From assembly GCA_021736385.1 (NCBI GenBank), contig JAIPFY010000023.1, positions 1 to 43,036 on the forward strand: DNA of 43,036 nt, read 5' to 3'. Made by a program: the position numbers and the translations under genes. Origin of the DNA: Spirochaetia bacterium. Its GTDB lineage: Bacteria; Spirochaetota; Spirochaetia; CAKZLE01. Below are positions 7,073 to 14,195 of the stretch, piece after piece. The first letter of the stretch is position 1, and the number at the start of each line of letters is the position of its first letter. The notes beneath the pieces are model-generated. The model worked only from the letters and a program-made list of their open reading frames with translations. It was not told where the DNA came from and did no database searches.

Positions 7073-8470
7073 ATGGATCTATGCATCAAGAATGGCACGA
7101 TCGTGACGTCAGAACATACACAGAGAAGCGATGTCCTCATCTCCGGGGGAAAGATCAGCCAGGTCTCAGAGACCATCGATCCTTCGCTGCTCGATGATCA
7201 GGTACGGATCATCGATGCATCGGGACTGCTGGTGTTTCCCGGACTCATCGATGCGCACACTCATTATCATCTGGTATCGAGAGGGACGGTCACCGCTGAC
7301 AGTTTTCAGGAGGGCAGCAGACTTGCCGCCTTCGGCGGAGTGAGTACGGTCATCGATTTCGCAGACCACGACAAGACACGTCCGCTGATCGATTCACTCA
7401 CCGACCGTTCAGCGGCTATGGCCGCAGAGATGGCGATAGATTTCACGCTGCATCAGGGTGTCTATGGGATGTCTGAACAGATTCCCGAGCAGCTGAAGGC
7501 GGTCCGTGAGGCCGGGGTGCATACCATCAAGATCTTCACCACCTACAGGAATGTGGGGTATCTGATCGAGACCGATGGTCTGCGAGCTCTGTTCACCGCA
7601 TGCAGAGACCTGGAACTGATGGTCACCGTTCATGCAGAGGATGATGAACTCATCGAAGAGCTGCTGCTCAAGCATGGGGATCAGCCGTTCACCCCTGCAG
7701 CTCATGCCCTCCTGCGCCCAGCAGAGGCAGAGGAGCGTGCCATACGCTATATCGGGGGACTTGCCGGAGAACTCGGGATGCCGGTATACATCGTACACCT
7801 CTCCTCTGAAGCAGGATTGAAAGCCATCGGTGAGCTGCGCGTGAAGGGGGTCCAGATCTCGACAGAGACGACCCCCCATTATCTGCAGCTGACGAAGGAG
7901 CTGCTCGATCGTGAGGATGCACCGCTGTACATCATGACCCCGCCGCTGCGGAGTGCACAGGACAACCGGGCTCTGTGGAAGGGCGTGTCTCAGGGGGCTA
8001 TCTCCATCATAGCGACCGATCACTGTACCTTCACCCATGAGCAGAAGCTCTCATCTCATGACTGCAGGACGATCTACCCGGGTATCCCCGGTACCGAGGA
8101 GATGCTGCCGCTCATCCATACCTTCGGTGTGGAGAAGGGGCTGATCAGCATGGAGAAGCTCGTTGCCCTGCTGTCGGTGAACCCTGCGAAGATGTTCGGC
8201 ATCTATCCGCAGAAGGGCAGTCTGATCAAGGGTACCGATGCCGATATCACCCTGTTCGATCCATCGATACGGTGGACGATCACCAACGCTTCACAGCATA
8301 CCGCGGCAGGCTATACCCCGTACGACGGGACCGAGGTGAAAGGCAAGGCGGTGATGACCATACGCAGAGGGGAGATCCTGACAGAAGGGGATACCTATCA
8401 TGGAGTACCCGGAAGCGGCCGGTTCGTCAGAGCAGGCAGGCCGGGTATCTATCATCGGCATACCCGATAG
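7073..8470 (+). CDS. Dihydropyrimidinase / hydantoinase-family cyclic amidohydrolase
   Basis: A 465-residue cytoplasmic amidohydrolase. The metal ligands of the family are visible: H62 and H64 (DAHTHYH), K153 (the lysine that becomes carbamylated, TIKIFTTY), histidines in MVTVHAEDD and VYIVHLSSE, and D316 in IATDHCT. It should open cyclic ureides such as dihydrouracil, hydantoin or a relative. Fine specificity (dihydropyrimidinase, hydantoinase, allantoinase) cannot be read off; the HxH motif is followed by YHLVSRG rather than the more usual LDFGG-like text. The start ATG follows AGAGAGG. It diverges from the corrinoid activator gene, and no beta-ureidopropionase or transporter is next to it here. 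Confidence 0.85.
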   Translation: MDLCIKNGTIVTSEHTQRSDVLISGGKISQVSETIDPSLLDDQVRIIDASGLLVFPGLIDAHTHYHLVSRGTVTADSFQEGSRLAAFGGVSTVIDFADHDKTRPLIDSLTDRSAAMAAEMAIDFTLHQGVYGMSEQIPEQLKAVREAGVHTIKIFTTYRNVGYLIETDGLRALFTACRDLELMVTVHAEDDELIEELLLKHGDQPFTPAAHALLRPAEAEERAIRYIGGLAGELGMPVYIVHLSSEAGLKAIGELRVKGVQISTETTPHYLQLTKELLDREDAPLYIMTPPLRSAQDNRALWKGVSQGAISIIATDHCTFTHEQKLSSHDCRTIYPGIPGTEEMLPLIHTFGVEKGLISMEKLVALLSVNPAKMFGIYPQKGSLIKGTDADITLFDPSIRWTITNASQHTAAGYTPYDGTEVKGKAVMTIRRGEILTEGDTYHGVPGSGRFVRAGRPGIYHRHTR

Positions 8471-8476
8471 TGAAAG

Positions 8477-8499
8477 ACGAGCCCCTCATACGGGCTCGT
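8477..8499. terminator. Hairpin between convergent genes (possible bidirectional terminator)
   Basis: ACGAGCCC and GGGCTCGT form a perfect 8-bp stem with a 7-base loop, 7 bases after the hydantoinase stop. There is no U-tract on either strand, so function as an intrinsic terminator is uncertain. Confidence 0.45.
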
Positions 8500-8546
8500 G
8501 ATCCTCTGCCTGCGTGGTGACGGGGGGAGGGGACTGCTCAGCGGCG

Positions 8547-9050
8547 TTATGCCAGATAGTCTCTGGCAAACTGCTGGTAGTGAAGGGCGTTCTCCCTGAT
8601 CCCCTCAACCTCCTCATCGGTCAGCTGCCTGACAGCCTTGGCCGGTGAACCCATGATCAGTGATCTGGGAGGGAAGCTCTTGCGTGCGGTGACCAGAGAG
8701 CCGGCACCCACGATGGAATCTTCCTGTATGACCGCCTCATTGAGCAGGATCGCCCCCATGCCGATCAGACAGTTGTCATTGACGGTGCATCCATGGATGA
8801 TGGCGGAGTGGGCGATGGTGACATTCCTGCCGATGTGCGTGGGCATATCGGTGTTCACATGGACTACCGCGTTATCCTGTATGTTACTGCCGTTCCCGAT
8901 CATCACCGGGGCCATGTCTCCTCTGACGGTCGCATTGCTCCAGACCGAACAGTCTTCACCGATCGTCACATCTGCTACGATATCGGCACTCTCAAAGATC
9001 AAGGCACTCTCTGCGATCAACGGCTGTGTATGTTTATAGGGTATGATCAT
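8547..9050 (-). CDS. Gamma-carbonic-anhydrase-like hexapeptide-repeat protein
   Basis: A 167-residue left-handed beta-helix protein with repeated hexapeptide turns (IGEDCSVWSNATVRGD, IGNGSNIQDNAVVHVN, IGRNVTIAHSAIIHG, IGMGAILLNEAVI). The RGD and metal-type histidines (VVHVN, IAHSAIIHG) place it with the gamma-carbonic anhydrase/YrdA/PaaY group of trimeric enzymes. Whether it hydrates CO2 or acts as a thioesterase or acyltransferase cannot be decided. ATG 9050 is supported by AAGGAGG; the longer frame lacks support. Convergent with the hydantoinase gene. Confidence 0.85.
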   Translation of the reverse strand: MIIPYKHTQPLIAESALIFESADIVADVTIGEDCSVWSNATVRGDMAPVMIGNGSNIQDNAVVHVNTDMPTHIGRNVTIAHSAIIHGCTVNDNCLIGMGAILLNEAVIQEDSIVGAGSLVTARKSFPPRSLIMGSPAKAVRQLTDEEVEGIRENALHYQQFARDYLA

Positions 9051-9155
9051 GGTGATCCTCCTTGGATAAAGCCCTGAAACAACTTCTTCAGCAGCTTGGT
9101 ATGTCATCTATCATAACGGAACAGGAGGAATTTGAACATAGGGTGAAACACTGTT

Positions 9156-9182
9156 TTGTCAGCTCACCTTGTGTGATATACT
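9156..9182 (+). promoter_or_regulatory. Possible cdd promoter
   Basis: TTGTCA (9156-9161) and TATACT (9177-9182) with a short 15-base spacer. The ATG of cdd is six bases after the -10, so transcription from here would start at or next to the first codon, giving a leaderless message. Confidence 0.35.
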
Positions 9183-9188
9183 GTCTGG

Positions 9189-9605
9189 ATGAAAAAGATC
9201 ATTGAGACTGCATTCACTGCAGCCAAACAGGTGCGTGAACACGCATATGCTCCCTATTCAGGCTTCAAGGTCGGTGCTGCGCTGGTCACAAAAGATTCCG
9301 GTACGATCTACACTGGCTGTAACGTGGAGAATGCCAGCTATGGTGCTACGATCTGTGCAGAACGGGGTGCAGTGCTGCAGGCGATCGCTCTGGGGGGACC
9401 ACAGGAGTATGAGGCGATCGTCATCGTCAGCGATGACTCACCTCCAGCCCCTCCGTGTGCCCTGTGTCTGCAGGTCCTGGTGGAGTTCTGCTCCCCGGAG
9501 CTGGAAGTCTATCTGGCTACCTTGAACGGTATCGAGATCCGGTACACGCTCAAAGAACTGCTGCCGCACCCCTTTGACGGCAGTGCTCTCAAGACAGAGG
9601 GGTAG
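9189..9605 (+). CDS. cdd: Cytidine deaminase
   Basis: A 138-residue enzyme of the small tetrameric cytidine deaminase class. It converts cytidine and deoxycytidine to uridine and deoxyuridine in pyrimidine salvage. Zinc ligands C56, C90 and C93 and the catalytic E58 are all visible (ICAERGA and PPCALC). The N-terminal YAPYSGFKVGAAL and GCNVENASYG motifs bind the nucleoside. Usually the second motif is PCGxCRQ; here it is PCALCLQ, a mild variation. No ribosome site precedes the ATG. It is monocistronic and convergent with the next gene. Confidence 0.95.
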   Translation: MKKIIETAFTAAKQVREHAYAPYSGFKVGAALVTKDSGTIYTGCNVENASYGATICAERGAVLQAIALGGPQEYEAIVIVSDDSPPAPPCALCLQVLVEFCSPELEVYLATLNGIEIRYTLKELLPHPFDGSALKTEG

Positions 9606-9663
9606 CGCTCTCACAGCAGCGTACAGGTATGGCAGCTGCAGCTCGTCTGCCCTGTGGATCCCC

Positions 9664-10923
9664 TCAGCCTGTCCTGATGGGCGCTGGCCTCCCATACGTC
9701 CTCTGGATCTCTTCCCGTGCGATCTGGATCCATCTGGAAAACCGCTGAGGCTGTCCCTCCACGGTATGGGTATCCTTGAGGATGATCTCAAGGATGGTAC
9801 CCTGCTGCTGTGCTATCTGCAGTGTGTTCCTGAGATACCCTCTGATCCTCTCCTCATCGAACACCCCGACCAGATCTGCCGGTTGGGGTTTCCAGGAGAA
9901 GATAGCACGATTTTCGATGATCCGGGCACATCTGGTGACATCTGCCCAGGGTGAGACTGACACCCGTCTCAGGTTGGGTACCAGAGAGAACAGGTCATCG
10001 AGTTTGTCAGTGAGATCGTCACAGCAGCCGTAGCCTGTGAGGGCGAACCGTTTGAGGATCTGTGCCTCATAGACCATGAGAAAATCCCTGTGCTGCTCCG
10101 GGCTGACCGAAGCGAGCTCCTGTGATTCTGCAGATCCCCACATTCTGCTCAATGCAGAAGCGCTCTCTGGATCATCTATCCCGTCTATATACCCGTTGCC
10201 TCCCGATGACTGGTAGCTGCCGTCACAGTTGTGATCGATGAGCTCCTGTCGTACCAGCTCATCGAGGATGTGACCATATGCATCGGTGAGGAACTGCATC
10301 ACCCGGTGCACCAGTTCCGGTTCAAGATAGAGATCCATCAGCATCGTCTGGAGCCCTCTCCATGCGATATACTGTGCACTGAAGTGAAAGCTCACAAACT
10401 GTACACCTCTGATGTGCACCGGCAGGATGTCCCCGATGGCCTCCTGTACCAATGCATAGGCTGTTTCGGTAGCCTCCCGATCATAGATGACTTCCGGGAT
10501 GATCAGGGCATCAGCGTCAGAGGGCTCCTTCAGCACCGGGATCACCTCATAGGAACCCCGTTCGGAGTCAGTATGGATACGATGCTCTCTGAGTCCCCAG
10601 TCAAACGGCCTGATCTGTTTCTCGATGATCACCGGTGCAGTGATGGGATGGTCATCCTGAAGGTGCTCATGATAGTATATCCGCTGCAGCAGTTCCCGCT
10701 CCAGGTTCCTGTATACCGGGTTCTCACAGACCAGCGTGTCCGGCGGTACCAGCTCGGTCCATGATCCTTCAGGATAGACCAGCAGCATCGGGTCGGTGCT
10801 CTGCAAGCTGTTGTGTGCCTTCCACCGTGCTATGTTCTGCTGGTGGACCGGAAGGGCTGCTATCTGTGCCGTCTTCGCTGCGAGGGTTCGCAGCCGTCTG
10901 ATATCTTCTGTCGTTCTACTCAT
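9664..10923 (-). CDS. UroD-like family protein of unknown substrate
   Basis: A 419-residue protein that I place, with moderate confidence, in the large uroporphyrinogen-decarboxylase-like family seen near AraC regulators and corrinoid enzymes. Visible landmarks are a long N-terminal region with DWGLREHRIHTD, a middle MDLYLEPELVHRVMQFLTDAYGHI segment typical of these barrels, and a C-terminal LRRVSVSPWADVTRCARIIENRAIFSWKP stretch that corresponds to the family's barrel end. The zinc-site H-x-C-G of MtaA-type enzymes is not seen; two cysteines occur as GYGCCDD. No corrinoid gene is adjacent, so it might use the corrinoid protein of the 1-7000 locus or act otherwise. ATG 10923 has only a weak ribosome site. 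It diverges from an AraC gene that likely controls it. Confidence 0.6.
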   Translation of the reverse strand: MSRTTEDIRRLRTLAAKTAQIAALPVHQQNIARWKAHNSLQSTDPMLLVYPEGSWTELVPPDTLVCENPVYRNLERELLQRIYYHEHLQDDHPITAPVIIEKQIRPFDWGLREHRIHTDSERGSYEVIPVLKEPSDADALIIPEVIYDREATETAYALVQEAIGDILPVHIRGVQFVSFHFSAQYIAWRGLQTMLMDLYLEPELVHRVMQFLTDAYGHILDELVRQELIDHNCDGSYQSSGGNGYIDGIDDPESASALSRMWGSAESQELASVSPEQHRDFLMVYEAQILKRFALTGYGCCDDLTDKLDDLFSLVPNLRRVSVSPWADVTRCARIIENRAIFSWKPQPADLVGVFDEERIRGYLRNTLQIAQQQGTILEIILKDTHTVEGQPQRFSRWIQIAREEIQRTYGRPAPIRTG

Positions 10924-11000
10924 ACCAGTGAGTATGATGGACAGCGCTGTGATTTGCGTGTATGATTTTCTTCTATACGATACTGCACACAGGAGATTCC

Positions 11001-11885
11001 ATGGAACGGTTTTCCCTCCAGTCCATCGTCCCGGGATATATCAGTGAGCTGGGATATATCTCACAGACGGCGTCCACACCGCTGGGATTCCATATCAATC
11101 GGGGCTATGAGTTCGTCTATGTCTATTCCGGGCACTTTCGTTTCGAACTCTCCGATTCGAGTCTGCTGCAGGTCCCCGGCAGGAAGTTCAGCATCACCTC
11201 CCCTGATACCGAGCACCGTGGCTATCTCAACTATCTGAACAGAGGGGCTCTGTTCTTTGTGGTCTTCGATCCCGGATGCAGAGAGTTCAGGAGAGAGCTC
11301 AGATTATCGCCCGGGTCTGTCAGGGAGATCAGGAGGGTATTGCAGGAGTCCTCTGACCGGGTCTTCACCCCCTCGGGGCTGTTCTGCTCCCAGATGGATA
11401 TCCTGCGCACGCTCAGCTGTGAGCTCGATCCAGCCATCCAATCTGACAGGGCGCATCTTCTGCACTCTTTGAGCAGCACGCTGATGCTGCTCTTCAGAGA
11501 GCTCTCGGATCCTCCCGAGGGAGCACCGGATGAGGTCATCTATCCGCTCCAGCAGTATATCGCTGAACATCTGAGCGAACCGCTGAGCATCGAAGTACTG
11601 ATCAAGGTGTCTGGATACAGCAGATCAAGGCTCTACAGCCTGTTCGATCTCCATGCAGGACAGAGCCCCAATGACTACATCCAGTCCACACGCTGTATTC
11701 AGGCTGCAGGGCTTCTTACGCAGAGTGACCGTTCGGTCACGCAGATCGCCCTTGAGTGCGGGTTCTCTTCCAGTCAGTATTTTGCACGAGTCTTTGCCAG
11801 ATATACCGGGATGAGTCCTACGTCCTACAGGAATGGGGGCTATCTCAGCAGACAGCTGCGGTTCCCGGGGGAGAATCGGCAGTGA
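11001..11885 (+). CDS. AraC-family transcriptional regulator with cupin-type sensor
   Basis: A 294-residue regulator. Residues 1 to about 150 look like the AraC cupin ligand domain (a beta-rich stretch with GFHINRGYEFVYVYSGHFRFEL). The C-terminal 100 residues carry two helix-turn-helix units (SIEVLIKVSGYSRSRLYSLF and QIALECGFSSSQYFARVF) followed by the family end TGMSPTSYR. ATG 11001 is chosen over the longer reading because AGGAG precedes it and the extra residues would occupy the 77-base divergent gap needed for promoters. It probably regulates the UroD-like gene across that gap; the inducer is unknown. Confidence 0.88.
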   Translation: MERFSLQSIVPGYISELGYISQTASTPLGFHINRGYEFVYVYSGHFRFELSDSSLLQVPGRKFSITSPDTEHRGYLNYLNRGALFFVVFDPGCREFRRELRLSPGSVREIRRVLQESSDRVFTPSGLFCSQMDILRTLSCELDPAIQSDRAHLLHSLSSTLMLLFRELSDPPEGAPDEVIYPLQQYIAEHLSEPLSIEVLIKVSGYSRSRLYSLFDLHAGQSPNDYIQSTRCIQAAGLLTQSDRSVTQIALECGFSSSQYFARVFARYTGMSPTSYRNGGYLSRQLRFPGENRQ

Positions 11886-11972
11886 TCGGCCGTGCAGGTA
11901 TGCAGTGGGTCGCCGGATAGGAGGTGAACCTGGAGAGGTATGAACAGGCTTCAGGGAAGGACGAAAGACCGA

Positions 11973-11994
11973 GCCCTGATCTGCCGATCAGGGC
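11973..11994. terminator. Terminator hairpin after rpiB (possibly bidirectional)
   Basis: GCCCTGATC and GATCAGGGC form a perfect 9-bp stem with a 4-base loop, 10 bases past the rpiB stop. On the minus strand it is followed by a broken U-rich tract (TCGGTCTTTCG). It may also stop transcripts of the AraC gene from the other side. Confidence 0.6.
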
Positions 11995-12004
11995 CCCTGG
12001 ATAG

Positions 12005-12448
12005 CTAGCCCTCGAGATCCATGATCTTCTGGACCCGGTCAGCATGTCGTCCGCCCTGGAACTCAGCGTCCATATACGCATCGAGCATCGCGGTGATGCT
12101 TTCGGGGTAATCGATCCTGCCGCCGAAGGCCAGGAAGTTCACGTTGTTGTGTTCCTTAGCCATCCTCGCTGCGAAGATATTCTGGGGAAGGGCACATCGT
12201 ATGCCTTCTATCTTATTAGCTGCGATCGAGATACCGATCCCGGTCCCGCAGCAGACGATACCGAACGCATAATCGCCTTTGAAGAACTCGGTACAGGCGG
12301 CAGCCGCCATATCAGGGTAATCCACAGAGGTAGGATCATCGACACCGAGGTTGGTCACCTGATACCCCCGTGCGATAAGATGTGCTGTGAGTTCATTCTT
12401 CGTATGGACAGCCCCATGATCATTGGCTATCACAACCGTATTTCCCAT
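12005..12448 (-). CDS. rpiB: Ribose-5-phosphate isomerase B
   Basis: A 147-residue enzyme of the RpiB/LacAB fold, interconverting ribose 5-phosphate and ribulose 5-phosphate in the non-oxidative pentose phosphate pathway. Marker motifs are ANDHGA near residue 8, YPDMA, the catalytic-cysteine and anion-hole loop CCGTGIGISIAANK, and AKEHNNVNFLAFGGR. Length is normal for the family. ATG 12448 follows CGGGAGG. An isomerase for another sugar phosphate (for example allose 6-phosphate) cannot be excluded, but no dedicated sugar operon is adjacent. Confidence 0.93.
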   Translation of the reverse strand: MGNTVVIANDHGAVHTKNELTAHLIARGYQVTNLGVDDPTSVDYPDMAAAACTEFFKGDYAFGIVCCGTGIGISIAANKIEGIRCALPQNIFAARMAKEHNNVNFLAFGGRIDYPESITAMLDAYMDAEFQGGRHADRVQKIMDLEG

Positions 12449-12467
12449 ATCATCCTCCCGTTGTTTG

Positions 12468-12496
12468 TTGCTATATTAGATTCAATCCGGTAGTAT
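12468..12496 (+). promoter_or_regulatory. Promoter of the pyrophosphatase gene
   Basis: TTGCTA (12468-12473) and TAGTAT (12491-12496) are separated by 17 bases, placing the start near 12503 and a leader of about 45 bases. It occupies the same DNA as the opposing rpiB promoter. Confidence 0.45.
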
Positions 12497-12502
12497 ATGC
12501 AA
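12473..12502 (-). promoter_or_regulatory. Promoter of rpiB
   Basis: On the minus strand TTGCAT (12497-12502) and TAATAT (12473-12478) are spaced by 18 bases; start would be near 12466, about 18 bases before the ATG. The -10 box shares a base with the -35 of the pyrophosphatase promoter. Confidence 0.5.
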
Positions 12503-12548
12503 GAGCCTTTCCCTGTTTTTCAACCATTAACAACCTGAGGTGAGAGCT

Positions 12549-14192
12549 ATGCCTGAAAGCATCTATATTACCGGTCACCGGAATCCTGACATGGATTCCG
12601 TCTGTTCAGCGTACTGCTATGCCGAACTGAAGAACATCATCGATCCTGATACCACCTACATCCCCATACGCTGCGGTCACATGAACAACTCGACCAAGGA
12701 AGCGTTCAGGGAGATCGATACCATACCGCCGAAGTTCCTCAAGGACCTCCGTCCACGGGTCCTCGACATCGTGAAAGAACCTGAAGAACGCCTTCACATC
12801 AACGACCCGGTCTCTGCGGTGGTCAACCTCCTCAACCATAAGACGATCAGTGTGGTGCCGGTCTACGATGACGATGATCGATACGCGGGATTGATCAGTG
12901 TCGATGAGATCAACGGCCTGTTCATGAGGGAGAACAGTACCGGCCGGCCTCAGTATGCGTTTCGGGCAGAGAACTTCGGCCATGTGGTGAAGGGCCGACT
13001 GCTCAAGAGCGGGGATCAGCAGGAGTTCACCACCTTCATCATGACCGGGGCCATGCCCTATGAAGTGAGTCTCGATCGTATCAGAGAGCTGCTGCCAAAC
13101 AAGCCGGTCATGGTGGTGGGCATGCGTACCGATCTGATCGCCTATGCGGTCAGGGAGCAGTTCCCTGCGATCATCATCACGGGGTATAAGAGTTACGAGC
13201 AGGTCGAATACGACTTCTCCGAGTATGAGGGGACGGTCTTCGTCTCGTATCTGGATACCGCTGAGACCATACGGCTGCTGCGGCTGAGTCTTCCGGTCAA
13301 GAACATCCTCTCCAGAGATATTCCGAAGGTACAGACACAGGATCTGTTCGATGATGCCCTGGGTATCCTGATCAACTCCGAATTCCGAGGACTCCCGGTC
13401 TTCGACGGGGATGCGTTCATCGGTACGGTCACCAGACGCTGCTTCATCAACAGACCCAGACGACGGGTCATCCTCGTCGATCATAATGAGGCTTCCCAGA
13501 GTGTCAGAGGACTTGAGGACTCTCAGATCGTGGAGATCATCGATCATCACCGGCTCGGGGCTGAGAAGACCCGGTTCCCCATCTACATCTCAGCTGCTCC
13601 GGTGGGCAGTACCTGTACGATCGTCTATCAGCACTTCATCAGATACCACGTAGAAGTGCGTCCCCAGATCGCCCATCTGCTGCTGGCGGGGATCCTGTCT
13701 GACACGGTCATCCTCAAGTCTCCCACGACCACGCAAGAGGATCAGCTGGTGGTAGAGGCGCTCTGTTCGATCCTGGGGATCTCCGAGTACCGATCGTTCG
13801 GAGAACGCCTGTTCAGCAATACGATGGTGCTCACAGAGGCTGATCCCAGAGCTCTGGTCGAGGCCGATTTCAAGATCTATCATGAGTTCGGCTGCTCGTT
13901 CGGCATCGGACAGGTGGAAGTGAACACGCTTGAGGATGTCGATGAGGTGAAGGACCAGTTCATCACCACCCTTGAGACAGTGAAGTCCACCCATCATATC
14001 GACTGGGCCATGCTGCTGGTCACCAACGTGCTCAAGGAGAACAGTGTCCTGCTGAGTACCTCCTATCCCCAGGCTGAGAAGAACCTGGTCTACAAACAGG
14101 AGTCTGCAGGTAAGTTCGCCCTTCCCGGGATCCTCTCACGAAAGAAGCAGCTGCTGCCGGAAGTCCTGAGAGTGCTTGAAGAACGATCGTGA
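12549..14192 (+). CDS. ppaC: Manganese-dependent inorganic pyrophosphatase, family II, with CBS and DRTGG domains
   Basis: A 547-residue cytoplasmic enzyme that splits pyrophosphate to two phosphates. The DHH catalytic domain is split: it starts with GHRNPDMDSVCSAY near residue 8 and resumes with VDHNEASQSV and EIIDHHRLG near residues 310-345, followed by the DHHA2 domain with a basic C-terminal SRKKQLLPEV motif. Between them lie a CBS segment, a DRTGG-like domain and a second CBS segment (about 65-290), the layout of nucleotide-regulated enzymes that are inhibited by AMP or ADP and activated by ATP or dinucleotide polyphosphates. The ATG at 12549 is preferred to an overlapping GTG because GAGGTGAG is its ribosome site. 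Confidence 0.93.
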   Translation: MPESIYITGHRNPDMDSVCSAYCYAELKNIIDPDTTYIPIRCGHMNNSTKEAFREIDTIPPKFLKDLRPRVLDIVKEPEERLHINDPVSAVVNLLNHKTISVVPVYDDDDRYAGLISVDEINGLFMRENSTGRPQYAFRAENFGHVVKGRLLKSGDQQEFTTFIMTGAMPYEVSLDRIRELLPNKPVMVVGMRTDLIAYAVREQFPAIIITGYKSYEQVEYDFSEYEGTVFVSYLDTAETIRLLRLSLPVKNILSRDIPKVQTQDLFDDALGILINSEFRGLPVFDGDAFIGTVTRRCFINRPRRRVILVDHNEASQSVRGLEDSQIVEIIDHHRLGAEKTRFPIYISAAPVGSTCTIVYQHFIRYHVEVRPQIAHLLLAGILSDTVILKSPTTTQEDQLVVEALCSILGISEYRSFGERLFSNTMVLTEADPRALVEADFKIYHEFGCSFGIGQVEVNTLEDVDEVKDQFITTLETVKSTHHIDWAMLLVTNVLKENSVLLSTSYPQAEKNLVYKQESAGKFALPGILSRKKQLLPEVLRVLEERS

Positions 14193-14195
14193 TGA

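Noticed and set aside
11886-12004. Additional riboswitch or RNA gene after the AraC regulator
   Set aside because: Only the rpiB terminator hairpin is convincing; no conserved RNA pattern was recognised.
12606-13550. Open frame of 314 codons on the minus strand
   Set aside because: Antisense to the pyrophosphatase, which has clear DHH and CBS motifs throughout the span.
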